Positions 51,361 to 59,134 of a DNA stretch of 64,000 nt are shown here, piece by piece (position 1 is the first letter of the stretch; each line of letters begins with the position of its first letter). The DNA is from an uncultured Methylomonas sp. (GTDB taxonomy: Bacteria; Pseudomonadota; Gammaproteobacteria; Methylococcales; Methylomonadaceae), in contig CAKZJE010000107.1 of the NCBI GenBank assembly GCA_936941155.1, positions 62,001 to 126,000 on the forward strand. Reading direction: 5' to 3'. A program made the translations under genes and the position numbers. Below the pieces are notes generated by a model. It worked only from the letters and a program-made list of their open reading frames with translations. It was not told the DNA's origin and made no database searches.

Positions 51361-52743
51361 ATGCAAGCACTTCAATTTTCCGACACTGCGATTACCACGC
51401 CGTTATTACAAAGCATTGTGGCATTAGGCTACACCGAAATGACCCCGATTCAGGCAAAAACTATCCCATTGATTTTGGAAGGAAAAGATATTATTGCCAA
51501 AGCCAAAACAGGTAGCGGCAAAACGGTTGCCTTTGGAATTGGCTTATTATCCAATCTCGATGCCAGTGTTTATGAAACGCAAGCCTTAGTATTGTGCCCA
51601 ACTCGCGAACTTGCCGACCAAGTAAGCAAAGCCATTCGCTCCTTAGCGGCTTTTATCCCCAATATCAAATTATTAACCTTGTGTGGCGGCGTGCCGATTC
51701 GCCATCAACTCGCCTCACTCGAACAACACGCCCCGCATATTGTGGTTGGCACACCGGGCAGAATTAAAGATCATCTGATTCGCAAAAGTTTAGATTTAGA
51801 AACCGTGCGCGTTTTAGTGCTAGACGAAGCTGACCGCATGTTAGACATGGGATTTGAAGATGAAATTTCTTTTGTCGTAGCAGAAATGGTGGAAGAAAAA
51901 CAAACCCTTCTGTTTTCTGCAACTTATCCTGAATCCATTTTGGCAATGAGTGAACACATTCAGCATGAGCCGATTGAAATCAGCATTGATGAAGCGCATG
52001 AGGAAGGACAAATTGAACAATTGTTTTTCAAAGCCGAAGAACAAGATAAACCACAGGCGGTCGTTGCATTGCTGAGCAAATATCAACCAGACTCAACCGT
52101 GATTTTTTGCAACACCAAATACAATTGTCAAATAGTCGGCGATTGGTTAACGCAACAAGGCTATAGCGTTTTAGTATTAAACGGCGATTTGGAACAGCGC
52201 GAGCGCGATCAAGTGTTGCTACGCTTTGCCAATAAAAGCTGTTCGATTCTGGTGGCAACGGATGTGGCAGCGCGGGGCTTGGATATTAAAGATTTATCCG
52301 CCGTCATTACTTATGATTTATCGCATGACCCTGAAGTGCATATTCACCGAATTGGCAGAACAGGACGCGCTGGGCAGAAAGGCTTGGCATTTAGTTTGTG
52401 TGCCGGCAATGAATTGGAACGCGCTAAAGCTATTGCGGCTTATCAAAATGCGGATTTGAAATGGGATAAATTTAATGCAACGCGAATCCCTAAAAATACG
52501 ACGTTGAAACCTGCAATGGTGACGTTAGTGATTGATGGCGGACGCAAAAGCAAAATTCGTGCAACCGATATTTTGGGCGCATTAACCGGTGAAGCAGGAT
52601 TGTCAGGCAGTGAAGTGGGAAAAATTGATATTTTTGATGTGCGCACTTATGTGGCAATTAAACGTGCTAGTGCCAATATTGCGCTGACTCGTTTGCAGCA
52701 AGGCACAATTAAAGGGCGAAAATTGCGGGTTAAATCCTTATAA
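51361..52743 (+). CDS. dbpA: ATP-dependent RNA helicase DbpA
   Basis: A 460-residue DEAD-box helicase. Motifs: Q-motif (GYTEMTPIQAKTIP), I AKTGSGKT, II DEADRMLDMGF, III SAT, and VI HRIGRTGRAG. The C-terminal 75 residues (PAMVTLVIDGGRKSKIRATD, VGKIDIFDVRTYVAI) form the DbpA-type RNA-recognition domain that binds hairpin 92 of 23S rRNA, tying it to large-subunit assembly. The ATG follows a GTCAAAGG-rich hairpin stretch without a clear Shine-Dalgarno. Confidence 0.95.
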   Translation: MQALQFSDTAITTPLLQSIVALGYTEMTPIQAKTIPLILEGKDIIAKAKTGSGKTVAFGIGLLSNLDASVYETQALVLCPTRELADQVSKAIRSLAAFIPNIKLLTLCGGVPIRHQLASLEQHAPHIVVGTPGRIKDHLIRKSLDLETVRVLVLDEADRMLDMGFEDEISFVVAEMVEEKQTLLFSATYPESILAMSEHIQHEPIEISIDEAHEEGQIEQLFFKAEEQDKPQAVVALLSKYQPDSTVIFCNTKYNCQIVGDWLTQQGYSVLVLNGDLEQRERDQVLLRFANKSCSILVATDVAARGLDIKDLSAVITYDLSHDPEVHIHRIGRTGRAGQKGLAFSLCAGNELERAKAIAAYQNADLKWDKFNATRIPKNTTLKPAMVTLVIDGGRKSKIRATDILGALTGEAGLSGSEVGKIDIFDVRTYVAIKRASANIALTRLQQGTIKGRKLRVKSL

Positions 52744-52860
52744 GGAACGTGTAAAAATCAACTTAGGCAAGTTTATTCTTAAAATCGCTGAGGTCACGAC
52801 TGGCAGTCCTTTAAGGACTGCCAGTCGTAAAGTTGCCAAGTTTATTTCGTGCACGTTCCT
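52743..52860. repeat. Nested palindrome around a MITE-end fusion
   Basis: Outer arms AGGAACGTG and its partner in GCACGTTCCT, middle arms AACTTAGGCAA / TTGCCAAGTT, and at the centre a separate 33-base palindrome (52796-52828). The 118-base unit could form a long cruciform directly after dbpA. Confidence 0.65.
52796..52828. repeat. 33-bp palindrome made of the two MITE termini
   Basis: ACGACTGGCAGTCC and GGACTGCCAGTCGT are perfect inverted arms over a five-base centre (TTTAA). They equal the extreme ends of the three MITE-like elements, joined with the interior gone. Confidence 0.8.
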
Positions 52861-52947
52861 AAGCTTGAAAATTTAGTCAATTTTATTGCAAAACATTAGA
52901 ATAAAGAGCTTTTAAAAAAATAACGATAACTTTTTAAGGAGATTAGA

Positions 52948-53481
52948 ATGATAAAACAACTTTTCTTAGCAGCTACTCTAGCCTGCACTTTCACATTCAC
53001 AGCCAATGCTGCAACGGTTTTAACCGCAGCACAACAAACGGCAACCATCACAGCCCATAATAAATGGCGCACTGCGGTGGCTGTTCCGGCACTGAAATGG
53101 TCAGCAACCTTGGCAAATACCGCGCAAGCATGGGCAGATAATTTAAAAACCACGCAAGCCTGTAAACCTGTACACAGCAAAGCGGCTGGTTTAGGGGAGA
53201 ATTTATTCTGGGCAAGTGCAATGATGTATTCTGATGGCACGTCCAAAGTGCAAGCAGTTACACCTGCACAAGCAACGGATGCGTGGGGCAACGAAAGCAA
53301 AGATTACACTTATAGCACTAACACTTGTACTGCTGGTAAAGTCTGTGGTCATTACACGCAACTGGTTTGGAAAGCAACAACAGAAGTAGGTTGCGGCAAA
53401 GCTGTTTGCGCTGATAACACCCAAATTTGGGTTTGCAATTACACGCCTGCTGGCAATTACGTTGGGCAAAAACCTTACTAA
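52948..53481 (+). CDS. Secreted CAP-domain protein (SCP/PR-1 family)
   Basis: A 177-residue protein with a cleavable signal peptide (cut near ANA-ATV, residue 21) and one CAP domain. Family motifs are present in order: HNKWRTAVAVPALKWS, LGENLFWAS, WGNESKDYTY and CGHYTQLVWKATTEVGCG, then WVCNYTPAGNYVGQKPY. Cys pairs probably form disulfides. Bacterial CAP proteins are secreted or envelope proteins of mostly unknown role. A ribosome-binding site AAGGAG lies about 8 bases before the ATG. Confidence 0.9.
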   Translation: MIKQLFLAATLACTFTFTANAATVLTAAQQTATITAHNKWRTAVAVPALKWSATLANTAQAWADNLKTTQACKPVHSKAAGLGENLFWASAMMYSDGTSKVQAVTPAQATDAWGNESKDYTYSTNTCTAGKVCGHYTQLVWKATTEVGCGKAVCADNTQIWVCNYTPAGNYVGQKPY

Positions 53482-53526
53482 GGATTCGATCAATAATAAC
53501 TTCCCTAAATCCTTTATGAGATTTTC

Positions 53527-53573
53527 TGTAGGGGCGATTTTAATCGCCTAGTGCGAATAAATTCGCCCCTACA
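53527..53573. repeat. TGTAGGGGCGA / TCGCCCCTACA inverted repeat
   Basis: Eleven-base outer arms with an inner GATTTTAATCGCC segment. It lies between the CAP gene and the MFS gene. Similar TGTAGGGGCGAA palindromes are seen in intergenic DNA of many bacteria. Confidence 0.65.
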
Positions 53574-53597
53574 TCAACGTTTAAAAACAAAATTCCT

Positions 53598-54884
53598 ATG
53601 AAAAATTATGAAGTTGTTGACCAAGCAGCGATTGAACGGGCGTTATATCGAAAAGTCTCATGGCGACTTTTGCCATTTTTATTTTTACTCTTCGTGGTCG
53701 CTTATTTAGACAGAGTAAATATTAGCTTTGCCAAATTGCAAATGAACAACGATTTGGGCTTTAGCGATACTGTGTATGGACTGGGCGCGGGGATTTTTTT
53801 CTTAGGCTATTTCTTTTTTGAAGTACCGAGCAATTTAATTTTGCATCGGGTTGGCGCAAAAATTTGGTTGGCACGAATTATCATTTTATGGGGATTTATT
53901 TCCATAGCTACACTCTGGGTTAATTCCGTTGTTTCGTTTTATAGCCTGCGCTTTTTATTGGGGATTGGCGAAGCCGGATTTTTTCCCGGCGTGATTTATT
54001 ATTTAACCTTGTGGTATCCGAACACGCGCCGCACTCAAACGATCTCTTTGTTTTTATTAGCGATTCCCGTCACAGGCATTTTGGGCAGTGTGCTATCCGG
54101 TTGGATTATGGCAGTTTTTAACAACTGGCACGGCTTACACGGCTGGCAATGGTTGTTTATTTTGGAAGGCATTCCGGCTGTCTTGCTAGGTTTTTTAAGT
54201 TTTGCAGTGCTCAGTGATTCGCCCGCAAAAGCGCATTGGTTAAACGATAGTGAAAAAGCCATGCTGCAAGCCAATCTTGCCGCCGACACAACGTCTGAAA
54301 CTCAACAGCACGTCAATTTAAAAGAAATTTTAGCGTTTAAACGCTTATGGCATTTGGCGATTATTTATTTTTTATTGGTCACTGGCTTATACGGAATTTC
54401 ATTTTGGTTGCCGCAAATCATTCGCGATTTTGGCTCGCGCAGCTTGATTAGCATTGGTTTATTAAGTGCGATACCGTATGCGGTAGCCATTGTTGGCATG
54501 GTGCTGATTAGCATTCATTCTGACAAAACCCAAGAGCGGCGTTGGCATTTAATTGCCTGTGCAGCCTGTACTTGCCTTGGTTTTATTTTGACAGTTTGCT
54601 TTGAAGATTCGCTAGGACTGTCGCTGGCAGCGTTGTCGCTATCCACCATGAGCGTGTTATCGTCAGTCGCGATTTTTTGGTCATTTCCTACCGCACTCCT
54701 CTCAGGACGCTTAGCCGCTGGTGGCATTGCGCTGATTAATTCAATTGGCGGATTAGGCGGTTATGCAGGGCCTGCGTTGTTGGGATGGCTCAGAGATATT
54801 ACGCAACAAATGGAAAGCGGTTTGTTATTGCTCGCGCTGGCGCAAAGTTTGGCGATTTTGTTGATTACACGTTTGAAAACATAA
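53598..54884 (+). CDS. MFS transporter, anion:cation symporter family
   Basis: A 428-residue permease with about 12 membrane helices and the ACS-family marks AYLDRVNISFAKLQMNNDLG (helix 1), FFEVPSNLILHRVGAKIWLAR (helix 2 to loop) and GIGEAGFFPGVIYYLTLWYP (helix 4). Relatives carry organic anions such as tartrate, glucarate, hydroxyphenylacetate or phthalate. No catabolic gene lies nearby to suggest the substrate, so only the family is given. Confidence 0.9.
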   Translation: MKNYEVVDQAAIERALYRKVSWRLLPFLFLLFVVAYLDRVNISFAKLQMNNDLGFSDTVYGLGAGIFFLGYFFFEVPSNLILHRVGAKIWLARIIILWGFISIATLWVNSVVSFYSLRFLLGIGEAGFFPGVIYYLTLWYPNTRRTQTISLFLLAIPVTGILGSVLSGWIMAVFNNWHGLHGWQWLFILEGIPAVLLGFLSFAVLSDSPAKAHWLNDSEKAMLQANLAADTTSETQQHVNLKEILAFKRLWHLAIIYFLLVTGLYGISFWLPQIIRDFGSRSLISIGLLSAIPYAVAIVGMVLISIHSDKTQERRWHLIACAACTCLGFILTVCFEDSLGLSLAALSLSTMSVLSSVAIFWSFPTALLSGRLAAGGIALINSIGGLGGYAGPALLGWLRDITQQMESGLLLLALAQSLAILLITRLKT

Positions 54885-54896
54885 TCGAATGGTAAA

Positions 54897-54933
54897 CGGC
54901 GAAATAACAAAAATAACACTCACTATTTCGCCG
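54897..54933. terminator. Hairpin between convergent MFS and small exported protein genes
   Basis: Perfect ten-base arms CGGCGAAATA and TATTTCGCCG over a 17-base loop. No T-run follows, so this may be a weak or Rho-assisted stop for both genes. Confidence 0.5.
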
Positions 54934-54956
54934 AACAGCTCTCTTAATTACAATAA

Positions 54957-55313
54957 TTACAATGCTTTAAATGCTGCAATTGCTTTTTGAATTTCAGCAA
55001 CTGCTTTTTCTGACTGACCCGCTCTTACAGCTTTCATACCGTTATTTATATCAGACACACCTTTGTGCACTTCTAACGCCTGTCCTGCCACTTCAGCTGC
55101 ACTGCTACGCGCTGCTTTTAAATTTAGCGTAGCGGTTGAAAAATCGCTTTTTGTAGCGTTCTCTAACGCTTTTTCAAGATGCACAACTGTTTCAGCTGCT
55201 CCACTTTTTTCAGCAACAACAGGAGCAGCCGCTTCTTCTGCATAAGCGATAGAGCTACCAGCCACTAAAAGGCTAGAAACAAATAATGTGATGATAGTTT
55301 TTTTAATATTCAT
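54957..55313 (-). CDS. Small exported helical protein, SmbP-like arrangement
   Basis: A 118-residue protein with a signal peptide cut near AYA-EEA (residue 25). The mature part is Ala/Lys/Glu-rich and helical, with weakly repeated units (VVHLEKALENATKSDFSTA and LEVHKGVSDINNGMKAVRAG). The size and layout recall small metal-binding proteins of nitrifiers (SmbP), but the many histidines of that family are absent, so metal binding is doubtful. It converges with the MFS gene. Confidence 0.55.
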   Translation of the reverse strand: MNIKKTIITLFVSSLLVAGSSIAYAEEAAAPVVAEKSGAAETVVHLEKALENATKSDFSTATLNLKAARSSAAEVAGQALEVHKGVSDINNGMKAVRAGQSEKAVAEIQKAIAAFKAL

Positions 55314-55658
55314 ATAAAGATACGTTTTTTTTAAAGTTCAATTCATCAACTATGAATTGGCATGATTAGTTTGGTTTTCTTAAGCGTGAATTTTAATTTG
55401 CAATAAAAACCACCAAAGCACACAGCCACTAACCTTGCATCACCATAACAGATTGCCGCAGTAAAGAAAGCAGCAAATTTAATCTTTGCTGCATATTGTT
55501 TAACCCTTTTATTTTCTTGAAAAAAACAGTGAATAGAATCAACTACTCTGTTTGAAAAAGCTAAAAAAAAGAATTTTTGTGGCAGTGAAATTTCTCATTT
55601 AATTCAACTAAGCTCAGTTACAATGACGGAACTTTTAATCTGAAAAAATAAAATCGTG
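55314..55658. other. Gap upstream of moaB
   Basis: About 345 AT-rich bases between divergent genes. It should hold promoters for both the small exported protein and moaB, but no hexamer pair stands out, and no repeat of the families described elsewhere occurs here. Confidence 0.4.
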
Positions 55659-56177
55659 ATGACAGAAAAATCGTTTATTCCGTTAAAAATTGCTGTATTA
55701 ACTATTTCTGATACTCGTACTGAAGCCGATGATACCTCTGGAAATACCTTGGTAGAGCGCGTTAATGCCGCAGGTCATCAAGTTATCAGCAAAAAAATTG
55801 TCCCTGATAATATTTATCAAATTCGCGCCCTTGTTTCTGCGTGGATTGCAGAGGCTGAAGTCAACGTGATTATTAGCACCGGCGGCACAGGAGTCACAGG
55901 TCGCGACGGCACGCCAGAAGGGGTATCGCCATTATTAGACAAACAACTCGATGGTTTTGGCGAAGTGTTTAGAATGTTGTCGTATCAAGATATAAAAACC
56001 TCAACAATTCAATCGCGTGCCATTGCAGGCGTGGCGAATGGCACTTATATTTTTTGTTTACCCGGCTCATCGGGCGCATGTCGCACGGCGTGGGATTTGT
56101 TGATTCAAGAACAATTGGATGCGCGGACTCGTCCGTGCAATTTAGTGCAACTGATGCCGCGCTTGCTGGAGAAATAA
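55659..56177 (+). CDS. moaB: Molybdenum cofactor biosynthesis protein B
   Basis: A 172-residue MoaB/MogA-type protein that helps adenylate molybdopterin. KIAVLTISDTRTEADDTSG at the start, the substrate loop ISTGGTGVTGRDGTPEGV and FCLPGSSGACRTAWD are conserved. A GTG just before the ATG is also open. Its stop overlaps the next gene by one base (TAATG). No other molybdenum gene is near. Confidence 0.93.
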   Translation: MTEKSFIPLKIAVLTISDTRTEADDTSGNTLVERVNAAGHQVISKKIVPDNIYQIRALVSAWIAEAEVNVIISTGGTGVTGRDGTPEGVSPLLDKQLDGFGEVFRMLSYQDIKTSTIQSRAIAGVANGTYIFCLPGSSGACRTAWDLLIQEQLDARTRPCNLVQLMPRLLEK

Positions 56178-56551
56178 TGCGACCTAATTTTCTGTTACTC
56201 GCCGCTTGCTGTGCTTTCACTGGAGTCGGTTTTGGCGCATTTGGCGCACATGGCTTAAAGGCAATTCTCAGCCCTGAAATGTTGGAAGTTTACAAAACCG
56301 GAGTCACTTATCAAATGTGGCACGCTTTGGGCTTAGGCTTAATTGCTGTATTTAGCCAGCAAGCACCTAAGGCTAAATTGCTGCGCTGGGCAGGTTGGCT
56401 AATGTTTGCAGGGATTTTAGTGTTCTCAGGCAGTTTATATCTGTTAGCAATACTCAATTTAAAATGGCTGGGAATGATTACCCCATTAGGCGGCGTGATG
56501 TTTTTAGTGGCGTGGTTATTGGTCGCGTTGTTTGCAGCTAAGCAAAACTGA
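56177..56551 (+). CDS. DUF423 membrane protein (YgdD family)
   Basis: A 124-residue protein with four membrane helices and the DUF423 marks GFGAFGAHGLKAILSPE, YKTGVTYQMWHALGL and the last helices around MITPLGGVMFLVAWLL. The start chosen has the ribosome-binding site GGAG six bases upstream and overlaps the moaB stop by one base. Function unknown in the family. Confidence 0.9.
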   Translation: MRPNFLLLAACCAFTGVGFGAFGAHGLKAILSPEMLEVYKTGVTYQMWHALGLGLIAVFSQQAPKAKLLRWAGWLMFAGILVFSGSLYLLAILNLKWLGMITPLGGVMFLVAWLLVALFAAKQN

Positions 56552-56556
56552 GTGTC

Positions 56557-56852
56557 ACGACTGGCAATCCTTCGAGGCATAGGTATCTACACATCTTTAG
56601 TTTGCAAAATATTTATATATCAATAGGATATTGAAAATATGTAGGTTGGGTTAGCTACTTTTTTCGTCAGAAAAAAGAGCGTAACCCAACAAGGGTGTTT
56701 ATTTTAACGCTGCATGTTGGGTTACGCTTATCTCGCTTCGCTCAATAACGCTAACCCAACCTACAAAAAACTCTTTATTATCAATGATTTTTTTATAAAA
56801 ACTGTCAAGCTGTTTTGTGTAGATACTTATGCCTTCGAGGACTGCCACTCGT
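56557..56852. repeat. MITE-like element, copy 2 (about 296 bp, inverted)
   Basis: Same element as copies 1 and 3 but in the opposite direction: the hairpin with CTTTTTTCGTCAG comes first, then the one with CTTATCTCGCTTCGCTCAAT. Terminal repeats have drifted slightly (ACGACTGGCAATCC and GGACTGCCACTCGT). It lies between convergent genes, starting five bases after the DUF423 stop and reaching the yjbQ stop. Confidence 0.85.
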
Positions 56853-56857
56853 AAAGG

Positions 56858-57283
56858 CTACTGCGTTTTTCCATTGAGTGTCACCAGCAATTTTCTTGCT
56901 CCGCCATAATCACGATGTTCGCCTAAATAAATCCCCTGCCATGTTCCCAACGCTAAACGCCCATTTTGAATCGGAATCGTCAAACTAACGCCCAACAAAG
57001 AAGACTTTAAATGCGCAGGCATATCATCTGAACCTTCCAGCGTATGGGTAAAATACGCGGCATTTTCAGGCGCAACCCGATTGAAATAACTTTCAAAATC
57101 ATGTCGGACGCTGGGATCAGCATTTTCATTAATCGACAGCGAAGCCGAGGTATGTTGCAAGAAAAAATGCGCCAGCCCAATCTGCATTTTCTTTAATTCG
57201 GGCAACTGTTGCACAATTTCATCTGTGACTAAAAAAAAGCCACGCGCTTTCGCTTTCAAGGTTAAGTTTTTTTGTATCCACAT
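56858..57283 (-). CDS. yjbQ: YjbQ family protein (UPF0047)
   Basis: A 141-residue YjbQ. Conserved residues include HFFLQHTSASLSINENADP, then SDDMPAHLKSSLLG and GTWQGIYLGEHRDYGG, with clustered His that could hold a metal. E. coli YjbQ shows weak thiamine-phosphate-synthase activity and its real role is unclear. It is the family-typical length. Confidence 0.92.
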   Translation of the reverse strand: MWIQKNLTLKAKARGFFLVTDEIVQQLPELKKMQIGLAHFFLQHTSASLSINENADPSVRHDFESYFNRVAPENAAYFTHTLEGSDDMPAHLKSSLLGVSLTIPIQNGRLALGTWQGIYLGEHRDYGGARKLLVTLNGKTQ

Positions 57284-57402
57284 AATTTGCTAGAATCATC
57301 AAGTTTAAGGTAATCCATCACGACGGATTGTTACATTGTAGAGACACAGCACAGCATTTATCACTACGATACCTTGCCAATTTTAAATTAAAGGAGCGTG
57401 TA

Positions 57403-57912
57403 ATGATTGAGTTAATCAAAAAATTTAATCCGAGAATTTGGTTCTTCATCGGCAGTATGAGCTGTTTTGCAATGCTAGGCATCGGAGCTTATTTGCAGTT
57501 TGTAGAACATTTAGAACCCTGTCCCCTGTGTATTTCGCAACGGATTGCCTTGTTTTCATTAGGAATTGTGCTGTTGATTGCCGCAATTCATAACCCCGCG
57601 CCCAAAGGTGTGAAAATCTACAGTATTTTAGGCACACTGGTTGCGGTGGCAGGCGGCTGTATTTCAACGCGCCACATTTGGATACAGCATTTGCCGCCAA
57701 ATGAAGTGCCTGAATGCGGCCCCGGTTTGGAATATGTGTTTGAAAACTTTCCATTAGCCGAAACGATTAAATTAATGCTCAATGGCACGGGTGATTGTGC
57801 AAAAGTGGATTGGACGTTATTAGGATTAAGCATTCCTGAATTAACTCTGATGGCTTTTTTGGGTCTGGCAACACTGAGTTTGCTGCAAATTTGGAATAGA
57901 CAACAGGATTAA
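57403..57912 (+). CDS. dsbB: Disulfide bond formation protein B
   Basis: A 169-residue inner-membrane protein with four helices that reoxidises DsbA and passes electrons to quinone. The first periplasmic pair is Cys40 and Cys43 (EPCPLC), the second Cys105 and Cys132 (PECGPG and GTGDC). The ATG follows a strong ribosome-binding site (AAGGAG); the frame continues 25 codons upstream without one. dsbA is not nearby. Confidence 0.95.
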   Translation: MIELIKKFNPRIWFFIGSMSCFAMLGIGAYLQFVEHLEPCPLCISQRIALFSLGIVLLIAAIHNPAPKGVKIYSILGTLVAVAGGCISTRHIWIQHLPPNEVPECGPGLEYVFENFPLAETIKLMLNGTGDCAKVDWTLLGLSIPELTLMAFLGLATLSLLQIWNRQQD

Positions 57913-57915
57913 ATA

Positions 57916-58188
57916 ATGGATCCAATGACTTCTTTGGTACTAGCCATTACCGTTTTAGTGCTAGTGCTGTATGTGTTTTTCTGGCTTATTGTGCCGTTGC
58001 TATGGAAATATTTGTTGTTGCCGTTAGGCAAACTCGCCTATTTCATCTTGCTGTTAGTATTTGGAATCAGTTTTTTTATGCTGTTTTTCGTCAGCAAACA
58101 ATTAGGTATTCCTGAAGATGTGCAGCTTATGATGGCAGCTTTTTCTGCGGTAGTCTCAGGGGTAAAGTGGGCAACTAAAAAAATGTAA
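57916..58188 (+). CDS. Hypothetical small membrane protein
   Basis: A 90-residue protein, three bases after dsbB and so probably co-transcribed. It has two long hydrophobic helices (residues about 6-35 and 38-62) and a short cytoplasmic C-terminus. No family is recognised. Confidence 0.6.
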   Translation: MDPMTSLVLAITVLVLVLYVFFWLIVPLLWKYLLLPLGKLAYFILLLVFGISFFMLFFVSKQLGIPEDVQLMMAAFSAVVSGVKWATKKM

Positions 58189-58526
58189 GCTTTTGCCGCC
58201 TACAAATATTACAAAGAAATGACTTAAGTTATGCACAAAAAATCAGAAAACTGTTTTTTCTCTGTCAAGTAGCAATTGCCAAGTATTTGATTTACAGAGA
58301 ATCTTTATAAGTTATTGAAAATAAATGACTTTGTATTTTGTTAATTAACTGGTCAATGTAACAAAACTGTAATAAAAACCGATACTAAGCAACACAAAAT
58401 CACAGTTATCCCCAGAGTTATCCACAGGTTTTGTGGATAACTCCATTTCTCTAACAATGATAAGCACTTAGCGCATTATTTGTTAGTTTTTCGTGCTAAT
58501 TACGTCATTTTATTGAGTGAAAAATT
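58189..58526. other. AT-rich gap with a DnaA-box cluster
   Basis: No gene. At 58229-58237 lies TTATGCACA, at 58406-58414 TTATCCCCA, at 58418-58426 TTATCCACA and, on the other strand, TTATCCACA again (read as TGTGGATAA at 58432-58440). Between the first box and the others is a long AT-rich stretch (TTGTTAATTAAC and neighbours). See findings for the possible meanings. Confidence 0.7.
58406..58440. promoter_or_regulatory. Three clustered DnaA boxes
   Basis: Two direct boxes, TTATCCCCA (one mismatch to TTATNCACA) and TTATCCACA, followed by an inverted perfect box, in 35 bases. The latter two form the palindrome-like TTATCCACAGG...TGTGGATAA. Confidence 0.75.
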
Positions 58527-59093
58527 ATGACAAAAAAGCAATTTATCCAGCAAATTGTGATCCGCGCCTTGCCAGAAATTAATAATTTATCCTCCACGAT
58601 TCAGTATGCTGAACAGTTGTGGGAAAGCTTGAATTATTATGGTTATGCAGAGGACAAAACCAGCACACCGCGTGAAGGTAAAGACTATTACAAACAACTT
58701 TCCGAAACTCAAAAAAGCGCGTTTGACAAATTTTGGGCGGCGTTTAATTACAAAAAAGATCGCAACGGTGCGGCAATGCGTTGGTTACAGTTGGGAGAAT
58801 TAAGTGCGGAACATTATAAATTTATTATTGAAGCGGCAAAGCAGGAAAATTTAAAGCCGGTTAATAAAGGACAAGTGCGCAAAATGGCGCAGGGTTGGCT
58901 TTTTGAGAGACGCTATGAAGACTTTACACCAACCGCTGGCAATCAAAAAAAGCAGCAAGATTTGGTTTTAGTGAATTTAAAAAACGAATTAACAAATCTT
59001 AAAAATCTATACAAACTCAGTCCAAATGCCGCGATTGCCGCACAAATTAAAGCAATGGAGACCAAAATTGCGACGTTTTCAGCACCTGTTTAA
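58527..59093 (+). CDS. Protein resembling phage replisome-organiser middle domains
   Basis: A 188-residue hypothetical protein. Residues about 63-135 show the pattern seen in phage replication proteins: Phe-Asp-x-Phe-Trp-x-Ala (FDKFWAAFNYKKDRNGAAMR), a central helix and a Trp-Leu-x-x-Arg-Arg-Tyr-Glu-Asp ending (GWLFERRYEDF, replacing the common 'WL..rW.D'). The last 40 residues form a predicted coiled coil. No catalytic motif. It starts just downstream of the DnaA-box cluster. The resemblance is from memory and would need a profile search. Confidence 0.5.
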   Translation: MTKKQFIQQIVIRALPEINNLSSTIQYAEQLWESLNYYGYAEDKTSTPREGKDYYKQLSETQKSAFDKFWAAFNYKKDRNGAAMRWLQLGELSAEHYKFIIEAAKQENLKPVNKGQVRKMAQGWLFERRYEDFTPTAGNQKKQQDLVLVNLKNELTNLKNLYKLSPNAAIAAQIKAMETKIATFSAPV

Positions 59094-59097
59094 ATCA

Positions 59098-59128
59098 GAC
59101 CTTCCAGGTTTTTAAAACCTGGAAGGTC
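59098..59128. repeat. CCTTCCAGG hairpin repeat, copy 1
   Basis: GACCTTCCAGGTTT-TTA-AAACCTGGAAGGTC, arms of 13-14 bases. It lies between convergent genes and could end both transcripts, though it lacks a T-run. An almost identical hairpin occurs at 63610. Confidence 0.75.
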
Positions 59129-59134
59129 TAAGCC

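Noticed and set aside
58189-58526. Declaring this the chromosomal oriC outright
   Set aside because: dnaA, dnaN, gidA and rpmH are not in the window, the boxes are few and skew was not computed, so it stays a hypothesis.
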